Shown in pieces: positions 24,801 to 35,745 of a DNA stretch of 64,000 nucleotides (position 1 is the first letter of the stretch; each line of letters starts with the position of its first letter). The notes beneath the pieces were generated by a model. It ran no database searches and was not told where the DNA came from. It saw only the letters and a list, made by a program, of their open reading frames with translations. The stretch covers positions 38,847 through 102,846 of the forward strand of contig VWZW01005428.1 of assembly GCA_013397115.1 (NCBI GenBank), read 5' to 3'. The position numbers and the translations under genes are program-made. This DNA comes from Edolisoma coerulescens (taxonomy: Eukaryota > Chordata > Aves > Passeriformes > Campephagidae).

Positions 24801-27800
24801 GCCTGTAACAGATTGCTTTTTATGGAACTGGTCAAACTGGCATTCCCATTCTGTCCCTGCTTTTAAGTGACAAGAACAGTATTTTCCACAACAGCTACTT
24901 AAACATGCCTGGGGTACTGTGCAAGTACTTCAAAATTAACCTTTGCAGGCAGAAGTCCAAGACTTTACATCTAGGCCACTACAAACCTGGAAGCCTCTCA
25001 ATTCTCACATTACTCTGGGGCAAAAGGGCAACTGGAGAACAATCAGAGCAGCAGGTTTCCTCCCCATGCTGAGGGACAACGCCCCAGACTTGCACACAGA
25101 GCCTTTTGCTGCTGGTGTCATGAGACCACCGCTGCCACCCAGCCCAGCCTCACCTCCACAGCATAAACAACGGCTGTCACTGCCTCCTCGGTGACATTGT
25201 CCAGCCCATGCTCATATGCAGTTACAATCATCCTTCCTTCCAGCTGACCACGTGTTGGCAGCATCATGGTGTGAGAGCACAGCTTCAAATCATCATCCTC
25301 CTGAGGATCCTTTGCCACAAACTGCTGGGCTCCCGACAGTGGATTCTGAGGCTGGAACCGGTGCTGTCAGGAACACAACATTAAAGCATACGATAATATT
25401 CATTCAGACTCTTTGGTTCATCAAGGGGACATCCCTTCTCCAGTCAGAAAGCATACACTCATAAAAACACATAAAAAATTCTCCCCAGGATACTCTTCCC
25501 AACCCCCAATGACTTGTGACTGAAGAAATTGCTAAGTCAGTGTTGGTATCCTTTCATTGAAATTGTCCAGCAGCACCCCAAACCACCTGAATTTTCGGTA
25601 TCCACAACACACTGCAGCAAGAAATTCTACACAACACGTGAAGACTTGCCTGCTCTGGTCTGCTCTGCACCTCCCCACCTGCTAGATTTGTTTGTTTGAT
25701 TCTCCTGTGAGTCCCAAATGTGGTCAACCACCGTCCTTTTTATCTCGTTTCACACCACCCAGGCCAGTGACTGGACTTTCACATCTCTCAGACACCTCCT
25801 TCCATGCTGAAGAGTTCTCACCTATTTAGTAATTTCTTATACAGAAGGGTGTATTTTTACTTACTCTCTGTACACTTTCCCTCTAGATTAAAACCCATTA
25901 TTCTAAACTTGTGTGATTGATTCTTACATCTCTCTAATGCTTTAAACTTAGCCCAATTCCAGCCCTAATTTCATACTCCGGTCTCCCTGTGCACTTTCAC
26001 TACTCTAAGCAGAGCTGTGTTACTAAGCAGCCACTAATTCTGAGATGGATTATGACTATTTTTCAGAACTGACTCGGTTATTTAGGGAAAAAACTCATCA
26101 CAGAACAGGGTGGCATTTCCCAGGCCACATGTATTCCAGCACAAATCCTTTGCTGTATTGTGTCTTAAGCTCTGAGTGCCTGTGGTGGCTCCTCAGACCC
26201 CTAATAAAGGGGGGAACAAAGCAAATGTAAATTATTGATCCTTGAGCCCAGACACGTGCTTGGCCCAGCTCTAATCCACAAGGGAACAAGACTTATCATA
26301 CTCCCAACAACTCCTGGCCCTCTACTCTCCTGTAGCCCTGGAATGGAGATTGCTGCAAGGCTCTTATGGGGCACGAGGACAAACACAGACTTTAAATATG
26401 AACAATGAACATGCAGCAAAGCAGATTTCTCACATCTTAATTTCCGGGGAGAAAGCGGGGCTGCTTTAGTCAAAGGACAGCGTGGCATTTAACTCAGAGT
26501 GAAAAACCAATCCACCCACTATTGATGTGAAAGCAGGCTTCCCTCCCCATAATTCTAAAGACTTATGCTTTCATTACAGGAAAGTCACATGCCTGGAAAA
26601 AAAGACCTTTAAAATGTAAGCAACTCTCAAGAGGAATGTGGTTTGGGAGAGCAGAAGCCAACTGTAATGGACCTGTGGTCATTCACAGCTGTTACTCTGA
26701 CCAGTGAGGGAAACATTACGAAATCCCAAGGCACTTCCAAGTTCACACTACTCAGGAATTCCACTAGTAACAGACAAGCCCATTCATCATAACATGCACT
26801 TCATACAGTGCTTGCTGCCAAGCATTCCTGAACACGTGTATAAACACACACCAGAAATCTGGTGTATCATAGGGGTAGTGCGTAAATCAAATTCTAAGCC
26901 TTCCACTACACAACTTGCTTCTCAAACTCTCAGCTACTTGCTACTGAACTGAAGAGTTACAGTGAAGTTTTAAGACGGACAAGGTAACACAGACTGAGTT
27001 CAGAACATCACAATTCAGGTTGCAGCTGTGAGCACTGCCAAGTATTGCAACAATTTCTAAATACAAGGAGCCTTCAGCTGGACTTGCATCTCTCTGGAAC
27101 ACTAGTCTCTGAAGCACACACACAGTGCTTAATCACAGTCGCTAGAAGGGCTCTATGTGCCTTATCAAACCCTGTCTGTTGAAGAGAGTGCCTCAACCCA
27201 AATCTTTGTTACACCAGGCCCCCTCCACACTGGTCTGGCAGCACAGAAACAACTGCAGAACAGGGGTGTAACACTGCGGGGTGGATGTACACACCCTTTG
27301 CTGCAAAGTGAACTGGATCTTGCAACATTTCTGTGCCACCTACCAGAAGGTGGCACCTTTGAAAGGCATCTTCAGCTCTGACACAACTGGACCTTCTAAA
27401 AACATTACACCCAAGGAGTATCTTGCTTCTAACACTTTGGGTTACAGAGTAATCACAGAATTCTGTCTGACTGCCTGAATAAATAGGAAATAATTTGCTT
27501 TAAGAATCTGGCAGATGTGTAAAGAGAACCACAGACACTTACATCAAACTTTTGGCGAACCGAAGAAATCTTTTTCTTCCCTTTGGGTTTTCCAGGTTTA
27601 GCTGCAGAGCCACCTGGCCATGGCAGAGATCCAGCACCTTCTACAAATTGAAAAGAAAAAATAAAACAAAACCAAAAAACCACTCAGTTGGTGTTGCTGA
27701 TTTAGGGCCAGGACGAAATCCTTAAAATTTGGCCACCTGCTAAGCCTCAACCCAAAATCAACAGCCACAGCCCAGAGGAAGGTCTTCTAAGGGGAGAACA

Positions 27801-30800
27801 CTTGGTAGCCCTTCTCTTCCTTTGTCAGCCCCTTGCTAGTTTGACTCACTCATCACCCATGACTTACATAGCAATTTCTGTCCACACAAAATCCATGGTG
27901 GAAGGAGAGAGATAGCCTGTCAGAAAAGCCAGAAGGAAGGAAAAAGTCATTTGCTGAGAGCTTGCCTGGAGATGGGTTCTCCTCCCACCAACTCCTGGAT
28001 CAGGTCAGATGTTAAACCATCTGGATTAAGCAGTCTGACTCCCCCAGTCCTCCTTCTGCTTCAGCAAGCTTTGTCATGGACCCTTATCAGTCACAGCTGA
28101 TTGTTATGTTACACTGAAGAGAAGGAGAAGGGGGGAAATCTGCAGAGGCCACTGAGCCCAGGAGCAGGATGACAGAAATGTCACCAGCGAACAAACAGCT
28201 GAAAAAGAGGTTACTGTTTAGTACCAATAAATAAATATATTTGGTCACAGCATCAGCTCAAAAGTCCACTGAACACTGTCTGACAGCTACACCTACAGTA
28301 GACCAAGCCACATCCTGATAATCATACAGCTCTTGGCAAGGACAGCCTAACAAATTTCCCACTGACAGGTTTACAGCATCTGTGAGCAATTAATTCCTTC
28401 AGGAACACTGGGGCTTAAGACAGCACTGCATTGGATGTGTGTGCTTGCTGGCAGGGAACAAGTGCAACTCAGAGACTGGACAGCCCTCTTGTGGCTACAG
28501 AGGCAGCCTCTGCTTTGGCCTCCAGTACCCTCCTTCCCTGGTTTTGCACTGCAAGTGAGCATCCTTTTCCTTTGGAGCAGAGCATGCCCTGAGCTGGGTC
28601 CCTGCCCACCTCCAGGGAGCTTGGACAGCTCAGTTCTGAAGGGACTTTAGCTGCCTCCAAAGCAGAGGCTGAAGCTCTGCTGCCACGCAATTCTGACACC
28701 ACAGCAATGTCTTAGACATTCCCTGGCCACACTTCAGCCAGAATTTGCCACTGCCTCTAGACAAGGACAAGAAGTGACAGCAGCCTTTCCACATCTCACC
28801 ACTCACAACCTGGCTAGCCTCAGGCACACTCACTGAGCACTGACCAACACCCAGTTGTGGTCTTCTCCTGCTCCCACAGGCTGCCACACTTCTCACCAGC
28901 TTCACACCAATCTGTGGGTTGATCTCTGGCTGTCCCAACTATGCTTAATTTGCTGTAATCAAGAATTAACTATGTTTAATTTGCTGTAGTCAGGAATTCA
29001 TAAATACAGTTATACCACAGCCCTGTTTGCAAGGAATGAGGCTGGCTAGAAGCCCTTGGCTATGGGGAGCTTCCCACAGTCACGGCTGGAGTACAAGCAC
29101 AGTGTTCTCTGCCATGGAAAAAAAAATTCTAATACATGACTGTAAGGATCAGGCTAAACTAGAGGATTCAGGTGAAGTTTTTGAATGGTCAGCTGCTAAG
29201 AAGGTACAAGAAACCTCCTACACATACACAGATGGCACATTCTTCCTATATAAAAAAAAGTTAACCACAAAGTTTAGCTACATCCTATCAGAGAGGTGGA
29301 AACCCATAGCCTACAAACCCTGTTGTCAAAATCCATTGGTCAATTTAAGAAACTAAAAGATAATAAATAAAACCTCCCCAAAAATCATAAGGCTGGTGTC
29401 ACTAATCATCAATACATCACAGGAGAGGCCCTAATAATGGGGCACAGGAAACCACTGTGGAGAACCACGTCAAAGACCACACCTGCCCTTCATCAGGATC
29501 TCAGGGCTTGCATCTCAGGATGATCAAAATAATGCTACTTCTCTCAGATGTTTTGGTCTTTACAGGTCTTATTCTTCCTCCTCCTCTCCTCCATAGCAGG
29601 TCAGACCCCTTCTAGTCAGGGGGGATTAGGTGCACTAAGGACAGACACACAAATGACCTCTGCTATTCCAGAGCTCTAAATATAAGCATACCTCTAGCTC
29701 CCAATGTCACCACACCCCAGAACCTTCCTCCCTGTCAGAAGTCTCACACAACTCCTTCACAGCCCCACTTGTGACAGTACCCTCAGCTGTGCGACCAGAG
29801 AAGGTGCAATGGATGGAGACGGAAATTGCAAACACTTTTCTCTGACAATGTACTACAGATATAATGTTACAGCCAAGTCTGAATTTTTAAAATACCTTTT
29901 TTTAACAAAAAATAATACAGTAGGTTTTAAATTAAATGGCAACTAAATTTTTAGGCTTTGACAGCAGATCTGAAAGATGCAACTTAACTGAATCTAAAAG
30001 TGCACATTTAACAAGAACTTAGCCAGACTCAGCTTAAAACAAGGAAAAGGTGAGATACAATCTCCTATTCCCCACTATAGTGGGCCCATAGCAGAATTCT
30101 TGGTTCCTTTTCCAGGTTTTCATATTACCAAGCCTGACTTGCACTAGATGAAGAAAGCAAAATTTCCCTCTAGCATTCTAAGAAAACCAGTACTTGCCTT
30201 CCTGGCCACAAATGACAAGGCTGGGTTGGCTCAGGTGTGAAAGATGTCAGCAGCTTTTATTTAATCTTGCTAGCAAAGGAATCAGACCTTAACAAGCCAC
30301 AGCAATGGCTGCTGCTCTGCCTTCAAAGATCAGCAACAGATAAAAAACATTTTTCTAAGAGCTGCCACATCTCTTCACAGTGCCATCACGATGGCACCAG
30401 CCAGTCCAGACAGAGCCTGTCAGGTTTTCCTAACGCGCTACATGAGGAAAGGACAAAGATACAGAGAAAGTCACCACAGAAGGAAGCAGACAGGCAGAGA
30501 AAACACACATTTCCCACTCGTGTGTACTTGATCTTCAGTTTGGGGGAGTTGGTTGTTTGTTTTAATCTTCTTGCAGGAACAAGGGTTTTGGTCAGGTATT
30601 CTGCTGATGTTTGGCTGATATTCTGCTGACTCTCCTCTGCCACAAACTCACATTCCCATTTTCTTACTTTTCCTCCCTTCTCAGCACACTGGAGAGAAGC
30701 AAACACAAGCAGCCTGAGCCCATCTCACAGCTGAAAGCCCTCTAAGCAGAGCCTGTGGACAAACCTGATAAAATATAATGCTCCTGTTATTCCACATGAG

Positions 30801-33800
30801 TTCTAATTCACTGAACCATCTTTTAATTGCCTCCAGACTACTACTAAATAAATTACATCCTTACATCACTAACTCAAGTGTTTGTAATTGTCTCAGTTTT
30901 ATTGTTAACATTTAGCTAAGAAAGGAGGTAACAGTTCAAGCATCATACATATTAACTGAAGAAACCTTGGTAACCTGAGTGCTTGCAACTGTCCAACAAA
31001 CAAGGTAAGCTTAGTGAGCAAGTCCATGCAAGGTTAAGAAAGGATTTAAACCAGAGTTCCTCTTGATGGAATTTTTTGGGGAAGAAAAAATCCCAGTATG
31101 CTGGTTTGGGGTGGAAGAGGGTTAGTATTTTCCATAGTAGCTTGTATGAGACTGTGTTTTGGATTTGTGTTAAGAGCAATGTTGGTAACACAGGGATGTT
31201 TTTGCTCCTGCTGAGCAACACTGACAGAGTCAAGGGCTTTTTTGTTCCTCACCCCATCCCACCAGTGAGGAGCCTGGCAGTGCACAAGGACTTGGGAGGA
31301 GCCACAGCCAGGACAGCTGACCCCAAATGGTCGTCCTTCAGATCAGAATAGACAACACACCTCCCTCCCTCTCCACCACCAAGCCCTAAATGTCCCATGC
31401 AAGAGAGGCTGTGGAACTGGGATTTGAAGTTTGAAGCCTAAGCAGAGGAGAGGGGGAAATGCAAAGCATTCTCAAAACGGGTCACATTCACCCAATGCTC
31501 CCCTAAATCCCAGGTGGAACCACTTCTACAAGAGGCAGCAAAATTGGGATGAGATGGGTTTGTTTGCATGGTTCAACATATAATATCACTCCGAAAAAAT
31601 ACCTTCCCCAAGAGTTCTTATTCCAATACAATACAGCATCAAGTACAATTTTACCACTGACCACAAGATTATCTTCTAATACAAAAGAGCATTTTAAGGA
31701 TGGTTCTTTCCTCTTATCTCTCACACGAAGGTGGAAAGTACATACATCAGTAACCCTTGTGATGGCGACACAAGTGCCTCAAAAACACTTCTTTAAAGTT
31801 ACTTGTTTCCATGAATCATGAAGTAAACAACTTCTACCCAAAAGACAGTGGTTGAGACAAAAGCCTGTTAGCTTTCCATTCTTACATGGACAAAAAAAAA
31901 AGAAAAATACCAAACCACAACAAAAAATCTAGCAGGTGTCAGACTGGCATCTAGGGGAAGAAAAAGAAATCTACATGTTAACAGCTAGTATTCCACTCGT
32001 ACTGCATTTTCCTGGGCTTGCATGTACAACCCTGCACCACACACAGCTGATAGTGAGATCTTGCCTGTAAGAGATCTACCAGTCAGTGGCCCAGAAAGAG
32101 CCATCTCAGCATAGATCAGCTCACAAATCATTGGGAGACTCTGCACTCATCTGTGGACAGCACAACTGAGACTGTAGAAGGGACTAGCAGAACGCACTGT
32201 TAGCTCCACAGCACCAAACCATGTCTTTAAGACCACACACCCATGACTAAACTGAATTATTTCAAGCTAGCTTATGCAATCTGTGGACACAGAGCCAGCC
32301 AAAGCTTGCCTGAAAGCCCTGGAGGTGACCAGCACTGGGGAAAGATCGTGGCCAGCTGGCTCACCACTACATGCCATCACTGACCTGCTGAACCACTACA
32401 ACTCTTCAAGGGCTCTAAAGAGAGCAGCTGCAACGGGACAAGAGAAAACCACCTCCAAGGACTTGAAATTAAAGAAGGTCAGGCAGGGAATAATGAGCAT
32501 ATGGAAGTCACCTGTGGAGCAGGACCCTGCTCTGCTGGGGCTCCTACCTTCAACACATTCCTGAACAGCCTTGAAAAAGGGACACCTGGGAGAACTTGCT
32601 GACAAATCCTGACCAGACAGCTGCAGAGGAGCTGCCATGACTAAGTGGCATAAAGGGACTGGCTAAAGACAAATGACATTCAATACAGCTAAGCCCAGAG
32701 CGTGCACACAGGAATAAACAACCCCAACCTCAGTCACATGGCCAGAGGCTCTAACCTGGCCACTGCTTCTCAGGAGCAAGACCTCTGAGCTATGAACTCT
32801 ACCCCAACACTCGCAGCAGCTCAGTGCTGAGCTCAGAGGACAGAAACTCTCCCTCTCCCTCCCCCTCCCCATTTAGACTCAGCTGCTCCAAGCAATAATA
32901 AGGGGAATCACTGTTCTTGTGCTTTCTTTTTATAATTCAGCTGTAATTAATTAATCTAAGTCGAAAGCAAGGAGCAGCAGATTCAGACCTTCTGATTTAC
33001 ATGAGTCCAGACCCCTAAAGGGAACAAGTTTAGGACACACAAGGTGTTTTTGAAGTCCAATCAAGAGCAAACAAAAAAAGTTTGGAGGTAGGGGTGATTA
33101 ACATTTAAACAGAACAGCTGGTACAATTACAGACCAGCTCCAACACAAAAACCTGCGGGCATCCATGAATTTTTCAGGTTTTACTTCCTCTAGCTACAAC
33201 AGGCACCCCTGTAAGAGGTATTCTCTCCTCTGAAAAAACTCACCTCTCAGGTCTCAGCCCATATGAGCTGTAACAATTTTCTCTCCCCTCCTACAGAGCA
33301 GTGCCATATCTTGAATTGCACAATTGCCCTTGCTACCACAGCTCTGCGTTGAGAGCTCTTTTGAAGACCAAACAAAGCACACCCAGCAACCCTGAGGATA
33401 GCCATTCTAGACACTCACAAAGTTAAAGTGTTGTTCTAGATGCTCACAAAGTTAAAATGTTAGCTATCTGCAGACGATTTGGTTAATTGGTCATAGCTCA
33501 ACCAAGGCTCACTGTAAGCACTTTTCTATCAGATAAGTAGCTGAAATCAAGATCAGTCAGGAATGCCCAGCTCTCCAAAATGACCTCCCCAGCAGAGAGA
33601 GGAACAAAGTTCAGAGGAGAGAGAAAGTGGTAAGCACAGCAGATCAAAGAGAAAGCTGCATCTGCCTTTACCCTTCAGCTCGCAGCAGACACCCAAACCA
33701 GAAATCAAACCAGATTATCACAGGCAGCAATCCAGCATCAGCCTCTAACCAAGCACACACGGCTTAGTCATACAAGCATCTCTGCTGAAATCAGCTGAAT

Positions 33801-35581
33801 CACTATTTTGCTACCTTTTTGCCTGTGTGGAAAAAAACTCCATGAATATTAACGCTCAGAAGATTGGGGTACTGTGTACACACACCCCAAACACGCAAGT
33901 GGCACAGTGCTACACCAAGTGTTTAATGAGGCTTCTCAGGACTTACCTGGGGCAGAAACCAAGATCTGGCATCGGGTGAGAATAGCCAGGAGGAAATCGT
34001 TGTGAGAATGGACTGTGGAGAGAGAGAGAGAGAGCTCATTAGCAGCACATCAGTTCCCACACACGCCTCCTCAAAGGCATCCTAAAGTAGCTCCCTAAGC
34101 TTTTCTTGTGTTCTCCCCACCTGCTCAGCTACAAAGGCAGAATTTTCAATTTAAGTTTTTTTGAGAGCTTATTTCTACTGGACCCAAAATCTACTACTAT
34201 GACAACACAAAAGACACTACACACAGCATGGAAACAATTAGGTCACTTCTCGGTGTTACACACACACACACACATAAAGTGTTACAGCTACTTGACATGT
34301 CTCTGTGTATTCAGCCAGTAAGAGCAGCAGCAGCTGTTCCTCTTGCCATGCAGGCACCAGCCTGCAGTGCTTTTGGTTTTGCTAGAGAATCAGCTCCACA
34401 AAGATGAAGTCAACTCAAACAGGTTCTAATAAAACAGAACTTCCTCGCAGAGGTTTACTGGAACACAGAGTAATTGTGCACTAGAGAAAGTGAAAATAAC
34501 TTCATAGGCAGGATCAGAAGGTTACAGGATCCTCTTTAGAGTCTGAGCACCAAAAAACTCCCTGCCCTTCCCTGCAGGGATCATGAACATGGAAGCCAGG
34601 AGCCCCCACAATGAGCTCAGCCCACCAGTGTTTGCAGACACACAGAGAAGCAAGGATCAAGGAATCTCACCCTTCAGCACCCCCACCTACCATTCCCAAA
34701 GGCCAGGAAGGACCTGCCTGCTGCAAACTCACCCAGGTGAATTCAGGGTTCCCTCCCCTACTTCAGCCATAACCAAAGGGAAAATACGGAAAGGACTGTG
34801 TCTCCACAGTAACGTTAAAAAATGACTTTTTGGTTGCTGGAACAGCATATTTTACATTTTTACCACATTTACACAAGGCAAAATTGCCTGTCAGTGCCAG
34901 AGTTACAAAGGGACTTCCCCACGCAGGCCAGGGCACCTCCCACCACTTTAACTCCATTGCTGCTGGAGCCCTGGCCACTCTTATTTCCCCACAGGACTTT
35001 CCGCTTTTCGGAAGCACCGTGGAGCCGGGAGGAGCTTCCCAAGCCTGGCAGGGCAAGGCAGGGAAATGAACACAAGGTGTTTTTTACCATTGTCTTGCGT
35101 GAGAAGCCTGCGCGCTTCCAGGTCAAACTCCTCCTTACTGATCTTCTGCTTGAACCAGAGCTTCAGGTTGGCCCAGTACCTAGGGAAGAGCAGGGAACCA
35201 CAGAATCAGTTCGGCTGGAAAAGACCTCCGAGATCATCGAGTCCAGCGTACCAACATCACCGTGTCACCCAGACCACGGCACTGAGTGCCCCGCCGTCCT
35301 TCCTTGAGCACTTCTAGGGACGGTGCAGGCACCAGGGGAACAGCGCTGTTCCTACACCCAGCAGCAGCGCGGTTTTGCACAGACACGGCACAAACGCGAG
35401 GGGCCGCGAGAGGCCGAGAGGAGTCGGGCGGGTCGCGCAGCGCACAGCCTGACCCAGCCGGGCGGGACGGCCCAGGCCCGCATCCCCCGCTCCCTGAGGG
35501 CACTCACTGCTTCACGTTCTCGCCCAGCGCCTCGCTCAGGCTCTTCTTGGCCGCCTCCAGCTCGCTCACGTAGGTCGCCAT
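21881..35581 (-). CDS. TADA1: TADA1, SAGA transcriptional co-activator complex subunit (Ada1)
   Basis: Nuclear structural subunit of the SAGA histone acetyltransferase complex; its histone fold is known to pair with SUPT7L. Coding exons, in minus-strand order: 35581-35508, 35179-35088, 34012-33947, 27640-27543, 25363-25154, 24150-23999, 23135-22973 and 22033-21881 (stop TAG). All introns are GT-AG and the phases join, giving 1008 nt and 335 residues, the same length as I recall for the human protein. It begins [19 protein letters not shown] and ends KEGLLLC, both highly similar to mammalian TADA1. A basic Gly/Pro/Lys stretch ([13 protein letters not shown]) lies near residue 95, and exon 5 holds the conserved [17 protein letters not shown] segment. 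Exon 7 has a less conserved Pro/Ala-rich start. The start codon is 164 bp from the divergent PRDX6 start. No breaks seen. Confidence 0.96.
28937..28998 (+). repeat. 31-bp tandem duplication
   Basis: Two adjacent 31-bp copies (28937-28967 and 28968-28998) differing at three positions, in TADA1 intron 3. Confidence 0.9.
31099..31335 (+). mobile_element. ERVL-type LTR fragment in TADA1 intron 3
   Basis: Begins TGCTGGTTTGGGGTGGAAGA and continues through GTGTTTTGGATTTGTGTTA, AGTCAAGGGCTTTTTTG and AGCCACAGCCAGGACAGCTG, which match the 5' part of the avian ERVL LTR family as I remember it. The 3' part is absent, so it is a truncated solitary LTR, inserted antisense to TADA1. Confidence 0.7.
33405..33462 (+). 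repeat. 29-bp tandem duplication
   Basis: Two adjacent 29-bp copies (33405-33433 and 33434-33462) with a few differences, in TADA1 intron 3. Confidence 0.85.
34018..34034 (+). repeat. (GA)n microsatellite at TADA1 exon 3 acceptor
   Basis: Pure GA dinucleotide run that on the minus strand is the (CT)n polypyrimidine tract directly before TADA1 exon 3, which starts at 34012. Confidence 0.9.
34258..34275 (+). repeat. (CA)n microsatellite
   Basis: About nine CA units in TADA1 intron 2. Confidence 0.85.
35198..35292 (-). mobile_element. CR1 LINE 3' fragment in TADA1 intron 1
   Basis: On the minus strand the sequence reads as a CR1 end, with GAGGTCTTTTCCAGCC and terminal TGATTCTGTGG. It lies about 20 bp upstream of TADA1 exon 2 in transcript order, so it reaches close to the exon 2 acceptor. 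Confidence 0.8.
35450..35458 (+). promoter_or_regulatory. Possible antioxidant response element core
   Basis: TGACCCAGC matches the NRF2/MAF core TGACNNNGC and lies about 296 bp upstream of the PRDX6 start codon, inside TADA1 intron 1. Mammalian PRDX6 is known to be induced by NRF2 through an upstream element. The base before the core is C, not the preferred purine, so this is a weak match that could occur by chance. Confidence 0.28.
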
Positions 35582-35745
35582 CACGGCCGCCGCCGCCTGA
35601 GGGCCGTCACGTGCCCGCCAGTCACGTGGCCGGGGAGGGGGCGGTGGCGGCGCGCAGGCGCAGAGGAGGCGGCGGCGGCTGTGGCAGCGGAGCGGGAGCA
35701 GCGGCAGCGGGAAGCGCGTTGGGAATTGCTGTGGGAGCCGCAGAC
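35582..35745. promoter_or_regulatory. Head-to-head TADA1/PRDX6 CpG-rich promoter
   Basis: Only 164 bp separate the start codons of TADA1 (minus) and PRDX6 (plus), so both 5' UTRs and the core promoters must overlap or abut here. The stretch is very GC- and CpG-rich, part of an island from roughly 35.3 to 36.0 kb. It has no TATA box, has GC boxes (GGGGGCGG near 35637-35645), and carries two perfect E-boxes, CACGTG at 35608-35613 and 35623-35628, 15 bp apart. USF, MYC/MAX and TFE-type factors are known to bind this palindrome. Shared regulation of the two genes is inferred, not shown. Confidence 0.75.
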
